From Achromobacter sp. (GTDB lineage: Bacteria; Pseudomonadota; Gammaproteobacteria; Burkholderiales; Burkholderiaceae_B), in NCBI GenBank assembly GCA_003454835.1, contig DMTA01000200.1:1-14590 (forward strand): a DNA stretch of 14,590 nucleotides, given 5' to 3'. The position numbers were made by a program, and so were the translations under genes. The stretch's first letter is position 1; every line of letters begins with the position of its first letter. A model generated the notes under the pieces. The model was given only the letters and a program-made list of their open reading frames with translations, was not told the DNA's origin and searched no databases. Positions 6,904 to 13,393 of this stretch are shown here, one piece after another.

Positions 6904-8361
6904 ATGAACTGGGAAATCGTCATCGGCCTGGAAACGCACACGCAGCTTTCCACGGACTCCAAGATTTTTTCGGGCAGCAGCACGCAATTCGGCGCCGCGC
7001 CCAACACGCAGGCCAACGAAGTCGACCTGGCGCTGCCGGGCAGCCTGCCGGTCATGAACCGCGGCGCGGCCGAGCGCGCCATCCGCTTCGGCCTGGCCGT
7101 GGGCGCCACGATCGCGCCGCGCTCGGTCTTTGCGCGCAAGAACTACTTCTACCCTGACCTGCCCAAGGGCTACCAGATCAGCCAGTACGAGCTGCCCGTC
7201 GTGGTGGGCGGTTCGCTGTCGTTCTTCGTGGGCGAAGAAGAAAAGACGGTCAACCTGACGCGCGCCCACCTGGAAGAAGACGCCGGCAAGTCCCTGCACG
7301 ACGACTTCAACCTGGGCAATGGCAGCCCGGCCAGCGGCATTGACCTGAACCGCGCCGGCACCCCGCTGCTGGAAATCGTGACCGAACCCGAAATGCGCTC
7401 TGCCGCCGAGGCCGTGGCCTACGCGCGCGCGCTGCACAGCCTGGTCGTGTGGCTCGGCATTTGCGACGGCAACATGCAGGAAGGCTCCTTCCGCTGCGAT
7501 GCCAACGTGTCGGTCCGCCCTGTAGGCCAGAAGGAATTCGGCACCCGCACCGAGATCAAGAACGTCAACTCGTTCCGCTTCCTGGAACGCGCCATCACCT
7601 ATGAAGCGCGCCGCCAGATCGAGCTGATCGAGGACGGAGGCACCGTCGTCCAGGAAACGCGCCTGTACGACGCCGACCGCGACGAGACGCGCAGCATGCG
7701 CAGCAAGGAAGACGCGCACGACTACCGCTACTTCCCCGATCCCGATCTGCCCACGCTGGTGATCTCCAGCGCGTGGGTGGACGAGGTCCGCGCCGCCATG
7801 CCGGAACTGCCGGCCGCCCAGCGAGCCCGCTTCGAAACGGAATACGGTCTGCCCGCGTACGACGCCGCGCAACTGACCATCAGCCGCGATCTGGCCGCCT
7901 ACTTCCAGGCGGTCGCCAACGCGCTGCCGGCAGGCCAGGCCAAGCTCGCGTCCAACTGGGTCATGGGCGAAGTCGCCGCCGTGCTCAACAAGGAAGAAAA
8001 GACCATCGCCGAATCGCCCGTCGCGGCGCCGGCGCTGGCGGCCCTGATCAGCCGCATCATCGACGGCACGATCTCCAACAAGATCGCCCGCGAAGTCTTC
8101 GGCGCCATGTGGGCTGGCGAAAACGGCGGCGATGCCGACGCCATCATCGAATCGCGCGGCCTGAAGCAGATCAGCGACACGGGCGCCATCGGCGCGATGA
8201 TCGACGAGGTGCTGGCCGCCAACCCGGCCATCGTCGAGGAGTACCGCGCCGGCAAGCAGAAGGCGTTCAACTCCCTGGTCGGCCAGATCATGAAGGCCGC
8301 CCGCGGCAAGGCCAATCCGCAGCAGGTGAATGATCTGCTGAAGCAGAAGCTGGATAGTTGA
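6904..8361 (+). CDS. gatB: Aspartyl/glutamyl-tRNA amidotransferase subunit B
   Basis: GatB binds and phosphorylates mischarged Glu-tRNA(Gln) or Asp-tRNA(Asn) within cytoplasmic GatCAB, using ammonia delivered from GatA. The 485-residue product is full length for the family. It shows [17 protein letters not shown] at the start, [15 protein letters not shown] (81-95), [20 protein letters not shown] (147-166), [18 protein letters not shown] (189-206), [12 protein letters not shown] (219-230), [11 protein letters not shown] (273-283) and a C-terminal YqeY-like tail domain (~335-485). ATG 6904 has AAGG eight bases upstream and matches the family start. A GTG at 6877 in the same frame overlaps the gatA tail and is rejected. 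gatB lies 4 bp after the gatA remnant, as in a normal gatCAB operon. It needs GatA and GatC from elsewhere to be useful. Confidence 0.96.
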   Translation: MNWEIVIGLETHTQLSTDSKIFSGSSTQFGAAPNTQANEVDLALPGSLPVMNRGAAERAIRFGLAVGATIAPRSVFARKNYFYPDLPKGYQISQYELPVVVGGSLSFFVGEEEKTVNLTRAHLEEDAGKSLHDDFNLGNGSPASGIDLNRAGTPLLEIVTEPEMRSAAEAVAYARALHSLVVWLGICDGNMQEGSFRCDANVSVRPVGQKEFGTRTEIKNVNSFRFLERAITYEARRQIELIEDGGTVVQETRLYDADRDETRSMRSKEDAHDYRYFPDPDLPTLVISSAWVDEVRAAMPELPAAQRARFETEYGLPAYDAAQLTISRDLAAYFQAVANALPAGQAKLASNWVMGEVAAVLNKEEKTIAESPVAAPALAALISRIIDGTISNKIAREVFGAMWAGENGGDADAIIESRGLKQISDTGAIGAMIDEVLAANPAIVEEYRAGKQKAFNSLVGQIMKAARGKANPQQVNDLLKQKLDS

Positions 8362-8367
8362 TGGTCG

Positions 8368-8392
8368 GCCGGATCCCCACGCGGGGACCGGC
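8368..8392 (+). other. Hairpin just after gatB
   Basis: GCCGG and TCCCC pair with GGGGA and CCGGC, with a single bulged A at 8373 and an ACGC loop. No T-run follows. It may stabilise the gatB mRNA 3' end or assist the terminator 22 bp downstream. Confidence 0.4.
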
Positions 8393-8413
8393 GCAATATC
8401 AGACTGAATCAGG

Positions 8414-8440
8414 GGCCGCGGCATATTGCCGCGGCCTTTT
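8414..8440 (+). terminator. Strong intrinsic terminator after gatB
   Basis: GGCCGCGGCA (8414-8423) pairs perfectly with TGCCGCGGCC (8427-8436) around a TAT loop and is followed by TTTTG. The 10-bp GC-rich stem plus T-run is a standard Rho-independent terminator. It separates gatB from the toxin-antitoxin pair. Confidence 0.85.
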
Positions 8441-8484
8441 GTTTGGCCAAGAATGATCTGGTCGATTTCGCCGGAGGCTTGGCC

Positions 8485-8730
8485 ATGAACTACACCGAGG
8501 TCAGCAGCAACGACTTGCTGCACCGATTCACCGATTACCTGCAGGCCCTCAGCCAGGGGCAGCACTTCATCATTGCTGTCGACGGCGTGCGCCGCGCCAG
8601 GCTGACGCCCGTCCTGCCCGACACTTCGCTGAACGCGCACGATGCCCTGGAAGCCATGAAGCGCCTGCACACCGCGGCCCCCGTCTCCCATGACATCATC
8701 CGCGCCTGGATCGAAGAAGGCCGGGAATGA
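8485..8730 (+). CDS. Phd/YefM- or VapB-like antitoxin
   Basis: An 81-residue protein immediately upstream of, and overlapping, a PIN-domain toxin gene. The N-terminal half (MNYTEVSSNDLLHRFTDYL, then QHFIIAVDGVRRARLTPV) resembles the DNA-binding Phd/YefM fold, in which a short helix pair is followed by a strand reading like 'F-I-I-x-x-x-G-x-x-x-A-R-L-x-P'. The C-terminal part (HDIIRAWIEEGRE) would wrap the toxin. ATG 8485 has a near-perfect GGAGG seven bases upstream. A TTG at 8443 in the same frame overlaps the gatB terminator and is rejected. By analogy the antitoxin neutralises VapC and represses its own operon. The assignment rests more on context and fold-like pattern than on strong motif identity. 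Confidence 0.72.
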   Translation: MNYTEVSSNDLLHRFTDYLQALSQGQHFIIAVDGVRRARLTPVLPDTSLNAHDALEAMKRLHTAAPVSHDIIRAWIEEGRE

Positions 8731-9200
8731 ACACCATCCGTCTGGTGCCGGACGCGTCGGTCGCCCTTGCCTGGCTGCTGTACCGCGTGAATGTCCACGA
8801 ATCGCTGCTTGCCCAGCATCTGCTCGACGTCGCGCACGGCTCGCAAAACACCGTGCCTCACATCTGGCGCGTGGAAGTTGCCAATGGCGTTTTGCGTGCA
8901 GAGCGCAGCCAGCGCATTTCGCGGGCCCAGGTTGCTGCATTCAATCAGCTTCTCGACAACCTGCCCATCGCCGCCGACAACGACGATGCGGCTTCCAGCA
9001 TCGCGCGCACCTGCCAGCTTGCCCGCGCCCACGGGTTGACTGCCTACGACGCCAGTTATCTCGAACTCTCGCTGCGGCAGCGCGCGTGCCTGGCGACCTT
9101 TGACCGCAAGCTGGCGGACGCGGCGCGGGCCAGCGGCGTCACCGTGTTCGGGCAACCGCACGGCGTCGCCGAACCCGTTGCGCCCTATCTGTGGCAATGA
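8727..9200 (+). CDS. vapC: VapC-family PIN-domain ribonuclease toxin
   Basis: A 157-residue PIN-domain protein. The expected acidic metal-binding residues are visible: Asp9 in LVPDASVALAW, Glu50 in WRVEVANGVL, Asp108 in LTAYDASYLEL and Asp126 in LATFDRKL. VapC toxins are Mg-dependent RNases that cut tRNA or rRNA when the antitoxin is degraded. The actual target here is unknown. The start ATG overlaps the antitoxin stop as ATGA (8727-8730), implying translational coupling. The C-terminus runs ~15 residues past the usual PIN fold (PHGVAEPVAPYLWQ). All acidic residues are intact, so the toxin should be functional. Confidence 0.9.
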   Translation: MNTIRLVPDASVALAWLLYRVNVHESLLAQHLLDVAHGSQNTVPHIWRVEVANGVLRAERSQRISRAQVAAFNQLLDNLPIAADNDDAASSIARTCQLARAHGLTAYDASYLELSLRQRACLATFDRKLADAARASGVTVFGQPHGVAEPVAPYLWQ

Positions 9201-9224
9201 CGTTTTGGCAATAGCATCTTTGCA

Positions 9225-9259
9225 ATGACAAAGGGCGGCCCATGGCCGCCCTTTGTCAT
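9225..9259. terminator. Bidirectional terminator between vapC and pyrE
   Basis: ATGACAAAGGGCGGCC and GGCCGCCCTTTGTCAT form a perfect 16-bp stem with a CAT loop. The A and T tracts lie inside the arms, so it reads as a terminator on both strands. It sits 24 bp after the vapC stop and 20 bp from the end of minus-strand pyrE, which is the right place for a shared convergent terminator. Confidence 0.75.
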
Positions 9260-9279
9260 CGCCTTCAGCAACGAGACGC

Positions 9280-9966
9280 TTACTTCACCCCGTACTTCGT
9301 CCGATACGCCAACACGGCATCCCGGTTCTCCGCAAACGACGCATCATCCTGCAGCAGGGCCAGGATATCGGTCAGCGAGGCAATCGCCACCACGGGGATG
9401 CCGTAGGTCTTGGCCACGTCCTGCACGGCCGAATGCGGCGACAGGGCGTCGTCCGGGCCGGCGCGTTCCATGCGGTCCATCGCGATCAGCACGGCGGCCG
9501 GTTCAGCGCCGGCGGCGCGGATGATTTCCACGGACTCGCGCACCGACGTGCCGGCCGTGATGACGTCGTCAATGATGACGACCTTGCCCTTGAGCGGCGC
9601 GCCGACCAGCGTGCCGCCTTCACCGTGGTCCTTGGCTTCCTTGCGGTTGTAGGCAAACGGCACGTCGCCGCGGCCCTGCATGTCGGGGTGGCCGGCCAGC
9701 GCCACGGCGGTGGCGGTGGACAGCGGAATGCCCTTGTATGCGGGGCCGAACAGCATGTCGAACTTGACGCCGGAATCCAGCAGCGCCTGCGCGTAAAACT
9801 GCGCCAGCTTGCCAACCGAGCGGCCATTGTTGAACAGGCCCGCGTTGAAAAAATAGGGGCTGATGCGGCCCGACTTGACCTTGAAGCTGCCAAAGCGCAG
9901 AACGCCCTCGTTCAAGGCGAAACGGACGAAATCCAGGGCGGTGACGGAGGACGGGGCGGCGGGCAT
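9280..9966 (-). CDS. pyrE: Orotate phosphoribosyltransferase
   Basis: PyrE transfers phosphoribose from PRPP to orotate, giving orotidine 5'-phosphate in de novo pyrimidine synthesis. The 228-residue product from ATG 9966 has the family pattern: [18 protein letters not shown] (28-45), [12 protein letters not shown] (72-83), [15 protein letters not shown] (104-118) and the PRPP-binding [13 protein letters not shown] (129-141). Length is close to that of E. coli PyrE (213). No clear ribosome site precedes 9966. The in-frame ATG at 9999 overlaps a -10-like TAAAAT on the minus strand, so 9966 is preferred. The gene is divergent from exoA, with 131 bp between starts. Confidence 0.95.
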   Translation of the reverse strand: MPAAPSSVTALDFVRFALNEGVLRFGSFKVKSGRISPYFFNAGLFNNGRSVGKLAQFYAQALLDSGVKFDMLFGPAYKGIPLSTATAVALAGHPDMQGRGDVPFAYNRKEAKDHGEGGTLVGAPLKGKVVIIDDVITAGTSVRESVEIIRAAGAEPAAVLIAMDRMERAGPDDALSPHSAVQDVAKTYGIPVVAIASLTDILALLQDDASFAENRDAVLAYRTKYGVK

Positions 9967-9997
9967 GCAAGGAGATCCGGTAGGTGGCAGACCCCGC

Positions 9998-10003
9998 ATT
10001 TTA
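9998..10003 (-). promoter_or_regulatory. Possible -10 element for pyrE
   Basis: On the minus strand TAAAAT lies 32 bp upstream of the pyrE start at 9966 and differs from TATAAT at one position. No good -35 is found at 16-18 bp. Transcription from here would start near 9991 and exclude the ATG at 9999. Confidence 0.3.
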
Positions 10004-10097
10004 TCCGCTGTCGGGGCTGTTCCATGAAGCCTTTGCAGAGTCGGTTAAATTCCTGGCACTGTCCGCCCTTTTGCGGCCGCATTACAGGAGTTTCGCT

Positions 10098-10892
10098 TTG
10101 CTGCGCATCACGTCGATCAACCTCAATGGCATCCGGTCCGCCTTCAAAAAGGGCCTGCAACCGTGGATGGAAAAGCACGCTGCCGACGTGCTGTGCCTGC
10201 AGGAAATCAAGGTTTCCCATGATGACCTGACCGACGAACTGCGCCATCCGCCTGGTTACACCGGCCACTTTCACCACGCCGTGAAAAAGGGCTACAGCGG
10301 GGTGGGCATCTACCTGCGAGACGCCGCCGAGCGCGTGAACAACGGCTTTGATTGTGAAGAGTTCGATAACGAAGGCCGCATCATCCGCGCCGACTGGAAG
10401 GATCTGTCGGTCATCAGCGCCTACCTGCCTTCCGGCTCCAGTGGCGACGAGCGCCAGCAGGCGAAATACCGCTTCCTGGACCGGTTCGGACCGTGGATCG
10501 ACGCGTTGATGCACGAGCACAAGACGACCGGGCGCGAATTCGTCATCTGCGGCGACTGGAACATCGCGCACAAGGAAATCGACCTGAAGAACTGGAAGGG
10601 CAACATGAAGAATTCGGGCTTTCTGCCCGAAGAACGCGCGTGGCTGACGGACGTCTTCGACAAGCGCGGCTTTGTCGATGTGTTCCGCACCATCGACGAC
10701 CGCCCCGATCAGTACACCTGGTGGAGCAACCGCGGCCAGGCCTGGGCCAAGAATGTCGGGTGGCGCATCGATTACCAGATCGCCACCCCTGGCATCGCGG
10801 CCAAGGCGCGCAGCGTCGCGATCTACAAGGATGAACGCTTCTCGGACCACGCGCCGTTGACGGTCGATTACGACTTCACCCTGCGGGCGTGA
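10098..10892 (+). CDS. exoA: Exonuclease III-family AP endonuclease
   Basis: This is a Mg-dependent DNA repair nuclease of the XthA/ExoA family that incises at abasic sites and trims 3' ends. The 264-residue product has ITSINLNGIRSA (4-15, Asn10), VLCLQEIKV with metal ligand Glu36, YSGVGIYLR, EGRIIRADW, SAYLPSG with Tyr109, CGDWNIAH with Asp153 and Asn155, WRIDYQIA with Asp225, and the terminal FSDHAPLTVDYDF containing the catalytic Asp250-His251 pair. The start is TTG 10098, with CAGGAG seven bases upstream; this gives the family N-terminus (M)LRITSINLNG. The frame is open further upstream, to 9984, but that part overlaps the pyrE control region and is not conserved-looking. All catalytic residues are present. 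Confidence 0.95.
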   Translation: MLRITSINLNGIRSAFKKGLQPWMEKHAADVLCLQEIKVSHDDLTDELRHPPGYTGHFHHAVKKGYSGVGIYLRDAAERVNNGFDCEEFDNEGRIIRADWKDLSVISAYLPSGSSGDERQQAKYRFLDRFGPWIDALMHEHKTTGREFVICGDWNIAHKEIDLKNWKGNMKNSGFLPEERAWLTDVFDKRGFVDVFRTIDDRPDQYTWWSNRGQAWAKNVGWRIDYQIATPGIAAKARSVAIYKDERFSDHAPLTVDYDFTLRA

Positions 10893-11176
10893 TTTTTCTC
10901 AATTCAAATTTAGGGACATATAAGGCGCGCGTGAACGGCGGCACCGGAGTTAGTACGCTGCCCGGCGCCCTTCATGGCTAGACCAGCGGGTGCCTCTCCC
11001 TATGGAACATGCGACCCTTTAAATAGGGACGCATTAAAATTCCCTGAGTTTTCAAGCTCTCCGGGCTTGAGCGCCCTCTTCCGGACGGATAGCACCCCCC
11101 ACGCCACCTAGATACGACCCCATTTTCTGCCCTTAAAAACTCGTTTGTTATCAATGCGATGGCGCGGTTTTTCGCT
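10893..11176. other. Intergenic region with AT-rich patches and TAGGGAC repeats
   Basis: No credible gene is seen between exoA and the gdhA promoter region. The stretch is more AT-rich in patches than its surroundings. It holds an imperfect direct repeat, TAGGGACATATAA (10911-10923) and TAGGGACGCATTAA (11024-11037), and inverted copies of the core at 10997-11002 (TCCCTA) and 11042-11046 (TCCCT). A 6-bp stem, TCAAGC (11053-11058) with GCTTGA (11066-11071), lacks a T-run. No tRNA or terminator with a proper tail was recognised. It could be a remnant of mobile DNA, a small-RNA locus or spacer. Confidence 0.35.
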
Positions 11177-11206
11177 TTGCGCAGGGCAACATTTTGCCCC
11201 TACAAT
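11177..11206 (+). promoter_or_regulatory. Sigma70-type promoter for gdhA
   Basis: A -10 TACAAT at 11201-11206 (5 of 6) lies 18 bp after a weak -35, TTGCGC, at 11177-11182. Transcription would start near 11213, giving a leader of about 90 bases. The leader can form GGTGCA/TGCACC (11221-11236) and GCGCC/GGCGC (11251-11267) stems. Confidence 0.5.
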
Positions 11207-11209
11207 CCT

Positions 11210-11226
11210 CGCACCATACCGGTGCA
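11210..11226. promoter_or_regulatory. Candidate NtrC operator in the gdhA control region
   Basis: CGCACC, then ATACC, then GGTGCA matches the NtrC site TGCACC-N5-GGTGCA at 11 of 12 defined positions. A further half-site TGCACC follows at 11231-11236, so three half-sites lie about one helical turn apart. The site covers the predicted sigma70 start near 11213, a position suited to repression. NtrC is known to repress gdhA directly in Pseudomonas putida under nitrogen limitation, which makes the location meaningful. Not tested here. Confidence 0.5.
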
Positions 11227-11261
11227 GCATTGCACCAAGACAAACTGATAGCGCCCCAATC

Positions 11262-11277
11262 TGGCGCAGTTTTCGCA
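11262..11277 (+). promoter_or_regulatory. Weak sigma54-like (-24/-12) match before gdhA
   Basis: TGGCGCAGTTTTCGCA matches TGGCACR-N4-TTGCW at 10 of 12 defined positions and keeps the GG and GC pairs at the required distance. It would start transcription near 11288, just before the ribosome site. The match shares bases with a possible leader hairpin (11251-11267). Two mismatches leave it doubtful. Confidence 0.25.
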
Positions 11278-11304
11278 CCTATTCGAAGCACCCCCGAGGA
11301 GATC

Positions 11305-12651
11305 ATGGTGAAAGTGCAGAGTCTGGACGACTTCCTGCGTGGCGTCGCCGCGCGCGACCCGCAGCAACCCGAATTCATGCAAGCCGTCCAGGAGGTGATG
11401 CTCAGCTTGTGGCCCTTCGTCGAGAAGCATCCCCACTACGCCGAGCACGCCCTGCTGGAACGCCTGGTCGAACCGGAACGCGTCATCCAGTTCCGCATTT
11501 GCTGGACCGACGACCAAGGCCGCGCCCAGGTCAACCGCGGCTTCCGCATCCAGCACAGCTCCGCGATCGGCCCCTTCAAGGGCGGCATGCGCTTTCACCC
11601 GTCGGTGAACCTGTCGATCCTGAAATTCCTCGCCTTCGAACAGACCCTGAAGAACTCGCTGACCACGCTGCCCATGGGCGGCGGCAAGGGCGGATCCGAC
11701 TTCGACCCCAAGGGCAAGTCCGACGCCGAAGTCATGCGCTTCTGCCAGGCGCTGATGATCGAGCTGTACCGTCACCTGGGTCCGGACACCGACGTGCCCG
11801 CCGGCGATATCGGCGTGGGCGCGCGTGAAGTCGGCTTCATGGCCGGCATGATGAAAAAGCTGTCCAACTCGACCGCCAGCGTCTTCACCGGCAAGGGCCT
11901 GACCTTCGGCGGCAGCCTGATCCGCCCCGAAGCCACCGGCTACGGCACCGTCTACTTCGCGGAGGAAATGCTCAAGCGCGTCGGCAAGTCCTTCGACGGC
12001 ATGCGCGTGTCCGTGTCGGGCTCGGGCAACGTGGCGCAGTACGCCATCGAGAAGGCCATGGCGCTGGGCGCCCGCGTCATCACCGTGTCGGATTCGAACG
12101 GCACCGTGGTCGACGAAGCCGGCTTCAACCACGAGAAGCTCGTGGCGCTGATGCACATCAAGAATGACCTGCGCGGCCGCCTGGACACCTACGCCCGCCA
12201 GTTCGGCCTGCAGTACGAAGCCGGCAAGCGCCCGTGGCACGTGCCCGTCGACGTCGCCCTGCCCTGCGCCACGCAGAATGAGCTGGAACTGTCGGACGCC
12301 CAGACGCTCATCAAGAACGGCGTGCTGGCGGTTGCCGAAGGCGCCAACATGCCCGCCACGCTGGACGCCGCCAAGGCCTTCATCGCCGCGCGCGTGCTGT
12401 ACGCGCCGGGCAAGGCCAGCAACGCCGGCGGCGTGGCCGTGTCGGGCCTGGAAATGGCCCAGAACTCGGCCCGCCTGTCGTGGAACCGCGAGGAAGTGGA
12501 CACCCGTCTGCACGCCATCATGCGCGACATCCACGAAAACTGCGTGCGCCACGGCCACTCCGAGCGCGAGTACGTGAACTACCTGGACGGCGCCAACATC
12601 GCCGGCTTCGTCAAGGTTGCGGACGCCATGCGCCAGCAAGGGCTGTACTGA
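11305..12651 (+). CDS. gdhA: NADP-type glutamate dehydrogenase
   Basis: GdhA makes glutamate from 2-oxoglutarate and ammonium. The 448-residue product matches the hexameric E. coli type (447) along its length: LLERLVEPERVIQFR (50-64), SSAIGPFKGGMRFHPSVNLSILKF with Lys92, TLPMGGGKGGSDFDPKGKS with catalytic Lys128, PAGDIGVG with Asp168, KGLTFGGSLIRPEATGYG and the Rossmann GSGNVAQYAIEKA (239-251). It closes with GANIAGFVKVADAM. ATG 11305 follows GAGGAG by only three bases. A GTG at 11308 has the more usual six-base spacing and would shorten the protein by one residue. The preference for NADPH is inferred from close likeness to the E. coli enzyme. A promoter and NtrC-like site lie upstream, and strong hairpins follow. 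Confidence 0.97.
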   Translation: MVKVQSLDDFLRGVAARDPQQPEFMQAVQEVMLSLWPFVEKHPHYAEHALLERLVEPERVIQFRICWTDDQGRAQVNRGFRIQHSSAIGPFKGGMRFHPSVNLSILKFLAFEQTLKNSLTTLPMGGGKGGSDFDPKGKSDAEVMRFCQALMIELYRHLGPDTDVPAGDIGVGAREVGFMAGMMKKLSNSTASVFTGKGLTFGGSLIRPEATGYGTVYFAEEMLKRVGKSFDGMRVSVSGSGNVAQYAIEKAMALGARVITVSDSNGTVVDEAGFNHEKLVALMHIKNDLRGRLDTYARQFGLQYEAGKRPWHVPVDVALPCATQNELELSDAQTLIKNGVLAVAEGANMPATLDAAKAFIAARVLYAPGKASNAGGVAVSGLEMAQNSARLSWNREEVDTRLHAIMRDIHENCVRHGHSEREYVNYLDGANIAGFVKVADAMRQQGLY

Positions 12652-12661
12652 TCTGCGCCAA

Positions 12662-12689
12662 GCGCGGCGTCCGGCAACTGACGCCGCGC
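12662..12689 (+). other. First of two hairpins after gdhA
   Basis: GCGCGGCGTC pairs perfectly with GACGCCGCGC around an 8-base loop. No T-run follows directly. It probably works with the adjacent terminator to protect the transcript end. Confidence 0.55.
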
Positions 12690-12695
12690 CAATGC

Positions 12696-12725
12696 AAAGG
12701 CCGACTCGATTGAGTCGGCCTTTTT
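12696..12725 (+). terminator. Strong intrinsic terminator of gdhA
   Basis: GGCCGACTC (12699-12707) pairs with GAGTCGGCC (12712-12720) around a GATT loop. AAA before the stem can pair with the TTT that follows, and the run is TTTTT at 12721-12725. This is a clear Rho-independent terminator 45 bp after the gdhA stop. Confidence 0.88.
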
Positions 12726-12800
12726 GCTTGTGGGGAATCGCAAGGAGCAGCGGCCCGGCGCTGCCAGCCTGCCGGTCAACTGCCGGTCACCGGCCTCCTG

Positions 12801-12833
12801 GCCACTGGCCTGCCACTGGCCTGCCACTGGCCT
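12801..12833. repeat. Three tandem copies of an 11-bp unit
   Basis: GCCACTGGCCT is repeated exactly three times in a row, followed by a truncated GCC. Just upstream, CTGCCGGTCA also occurs twice (from about 12769). The array lies in the spacer between the gdhA terminator and the end of the copper chaperone gene. It looks like a small minisatellite that could vary in copy number by slippage. Confidence 0.75.
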
Positions 12834-12883
12834 GCCGCGAAATCGTCAACGGCCCGCCGACAGTCGCCGCCGCAGCGCCAGCC

Positions 12884-13375
12884 TCAATGCTTCATGCCGC
12901 CATGATCGTGGCTCATGCCGGGATTGTGCGAGGCCGGCTTGACCTTGAACTCCACCGCCACCTCGCCCGCCTTTTCGAACTTGAGCGTGGCGGGCACGGT
13001 GGCGCCATCCTTGAACGGCGCCTTCAGCTTGATGAACATGACGTGATAGCCTCCCGGGCTGAGCTTGACCTCGGTGTCGGCGGGCAGCGCGATGCCGCCT
13101 TCGACCTGACGCATCTTGGAGACGCCGTTTTCGGTCTGCACCGTGTGCAGCTCGACGCGTTCGGCGGCGTCCGACGTCACGGACAGCAGGCGGTCCGGCG
13201 CCTTGGCGTCGTTGTCGATATCCATGTACCCCGCGCCGTTGGCCTGTCCGGGCGCCGAAGCGCGGACCCAGAGATCGTCGACTTCGACCTGGCCGACCTT
13301 GTAGTCCTTGGCCCACGCCGAACTGGCGGTGCACAGGCCGATCGCGGCGACAACGGCAAACTTGCGGATGTTCAT
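12884..13375 (-). CDS. Periplasmic PCu(A)C-type copper chaperone
   Basis: A 163-residue exported protein. Residues 1-22 form a signal peptide (MNIRKFAVVAAIGLCTASSAWA) with probable cleavage after the AWA at 20-22. The copper site of the PCu(A)C family is visible: His77, Met88 ten residues later, then His111-x-Met113 after 22 residues (the family pattern is H-x10-M-x21-H-x-M). A His/Met-rich tail (SHNPGMSHDHGGMKH) can bind more copper. Members deliver Cu(I) to cytochrome oxidase centres or help copper handling; the partner is not identifiable here. The start has AGGAGG about six bases upstream. It lies 18 bp after argP on the same strand, so the two may be co-transcribed, although no functional link is obvious. 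Confidence 0.9.
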   Translation of the reverse strand: MNIRKFAVVAAIGLCTASSAWAKDYKVGQVEVDDLWVRASAPGQANGAGYMDIDNDAKAPDRLLSVTSDAAERVELHTVQTENGVSKMRQVEGGIALPADTEVKLSPGGYHVMFIKLKAPFKDGATVPATLKFEKAGEVAVEFKVKPASHNPGMSHDHGGMKH

Positions 13376-13393
13376 GGGTGTCCTCCTGAGACG

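Noticed and set aside
5994..7139. A 381-codon minus-strand frame covering the response-regulator/GatA junction
   Set aside because: Low-complexity shadow of the real plus-strand frame. It does not explain the junction.
6799..8940. A 713-codon open frame on the minus strand opposite gatB and the toxin-antitoxin genes
   Set aside because: It is antisense to clearly real genes, has a composition typical of GC-rich shadow frames (very high Ala, Gly, Arg, Val, His, Gln) and no recognisable domain.
11053..11071. Hairpin TCAAGC/GCTTGA as an exoA terminator
   Set aside because: The stem is only 6 bp, there is no T-run, and it lies 160 bp from the exoA stop.
11200..12639. A 479-codon open frame on the minus strand opposite gdhA
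   Set aside because: gdhA is matched along its whole length on the other strand. The antisense product has shadow-frame composition and no ribosome site.
12801..12833. The 11-bp tandem array as a CRISPR fragment
   Set aside because: The units are directly adjacent with no spacers and are too short, and no cas gene is present.
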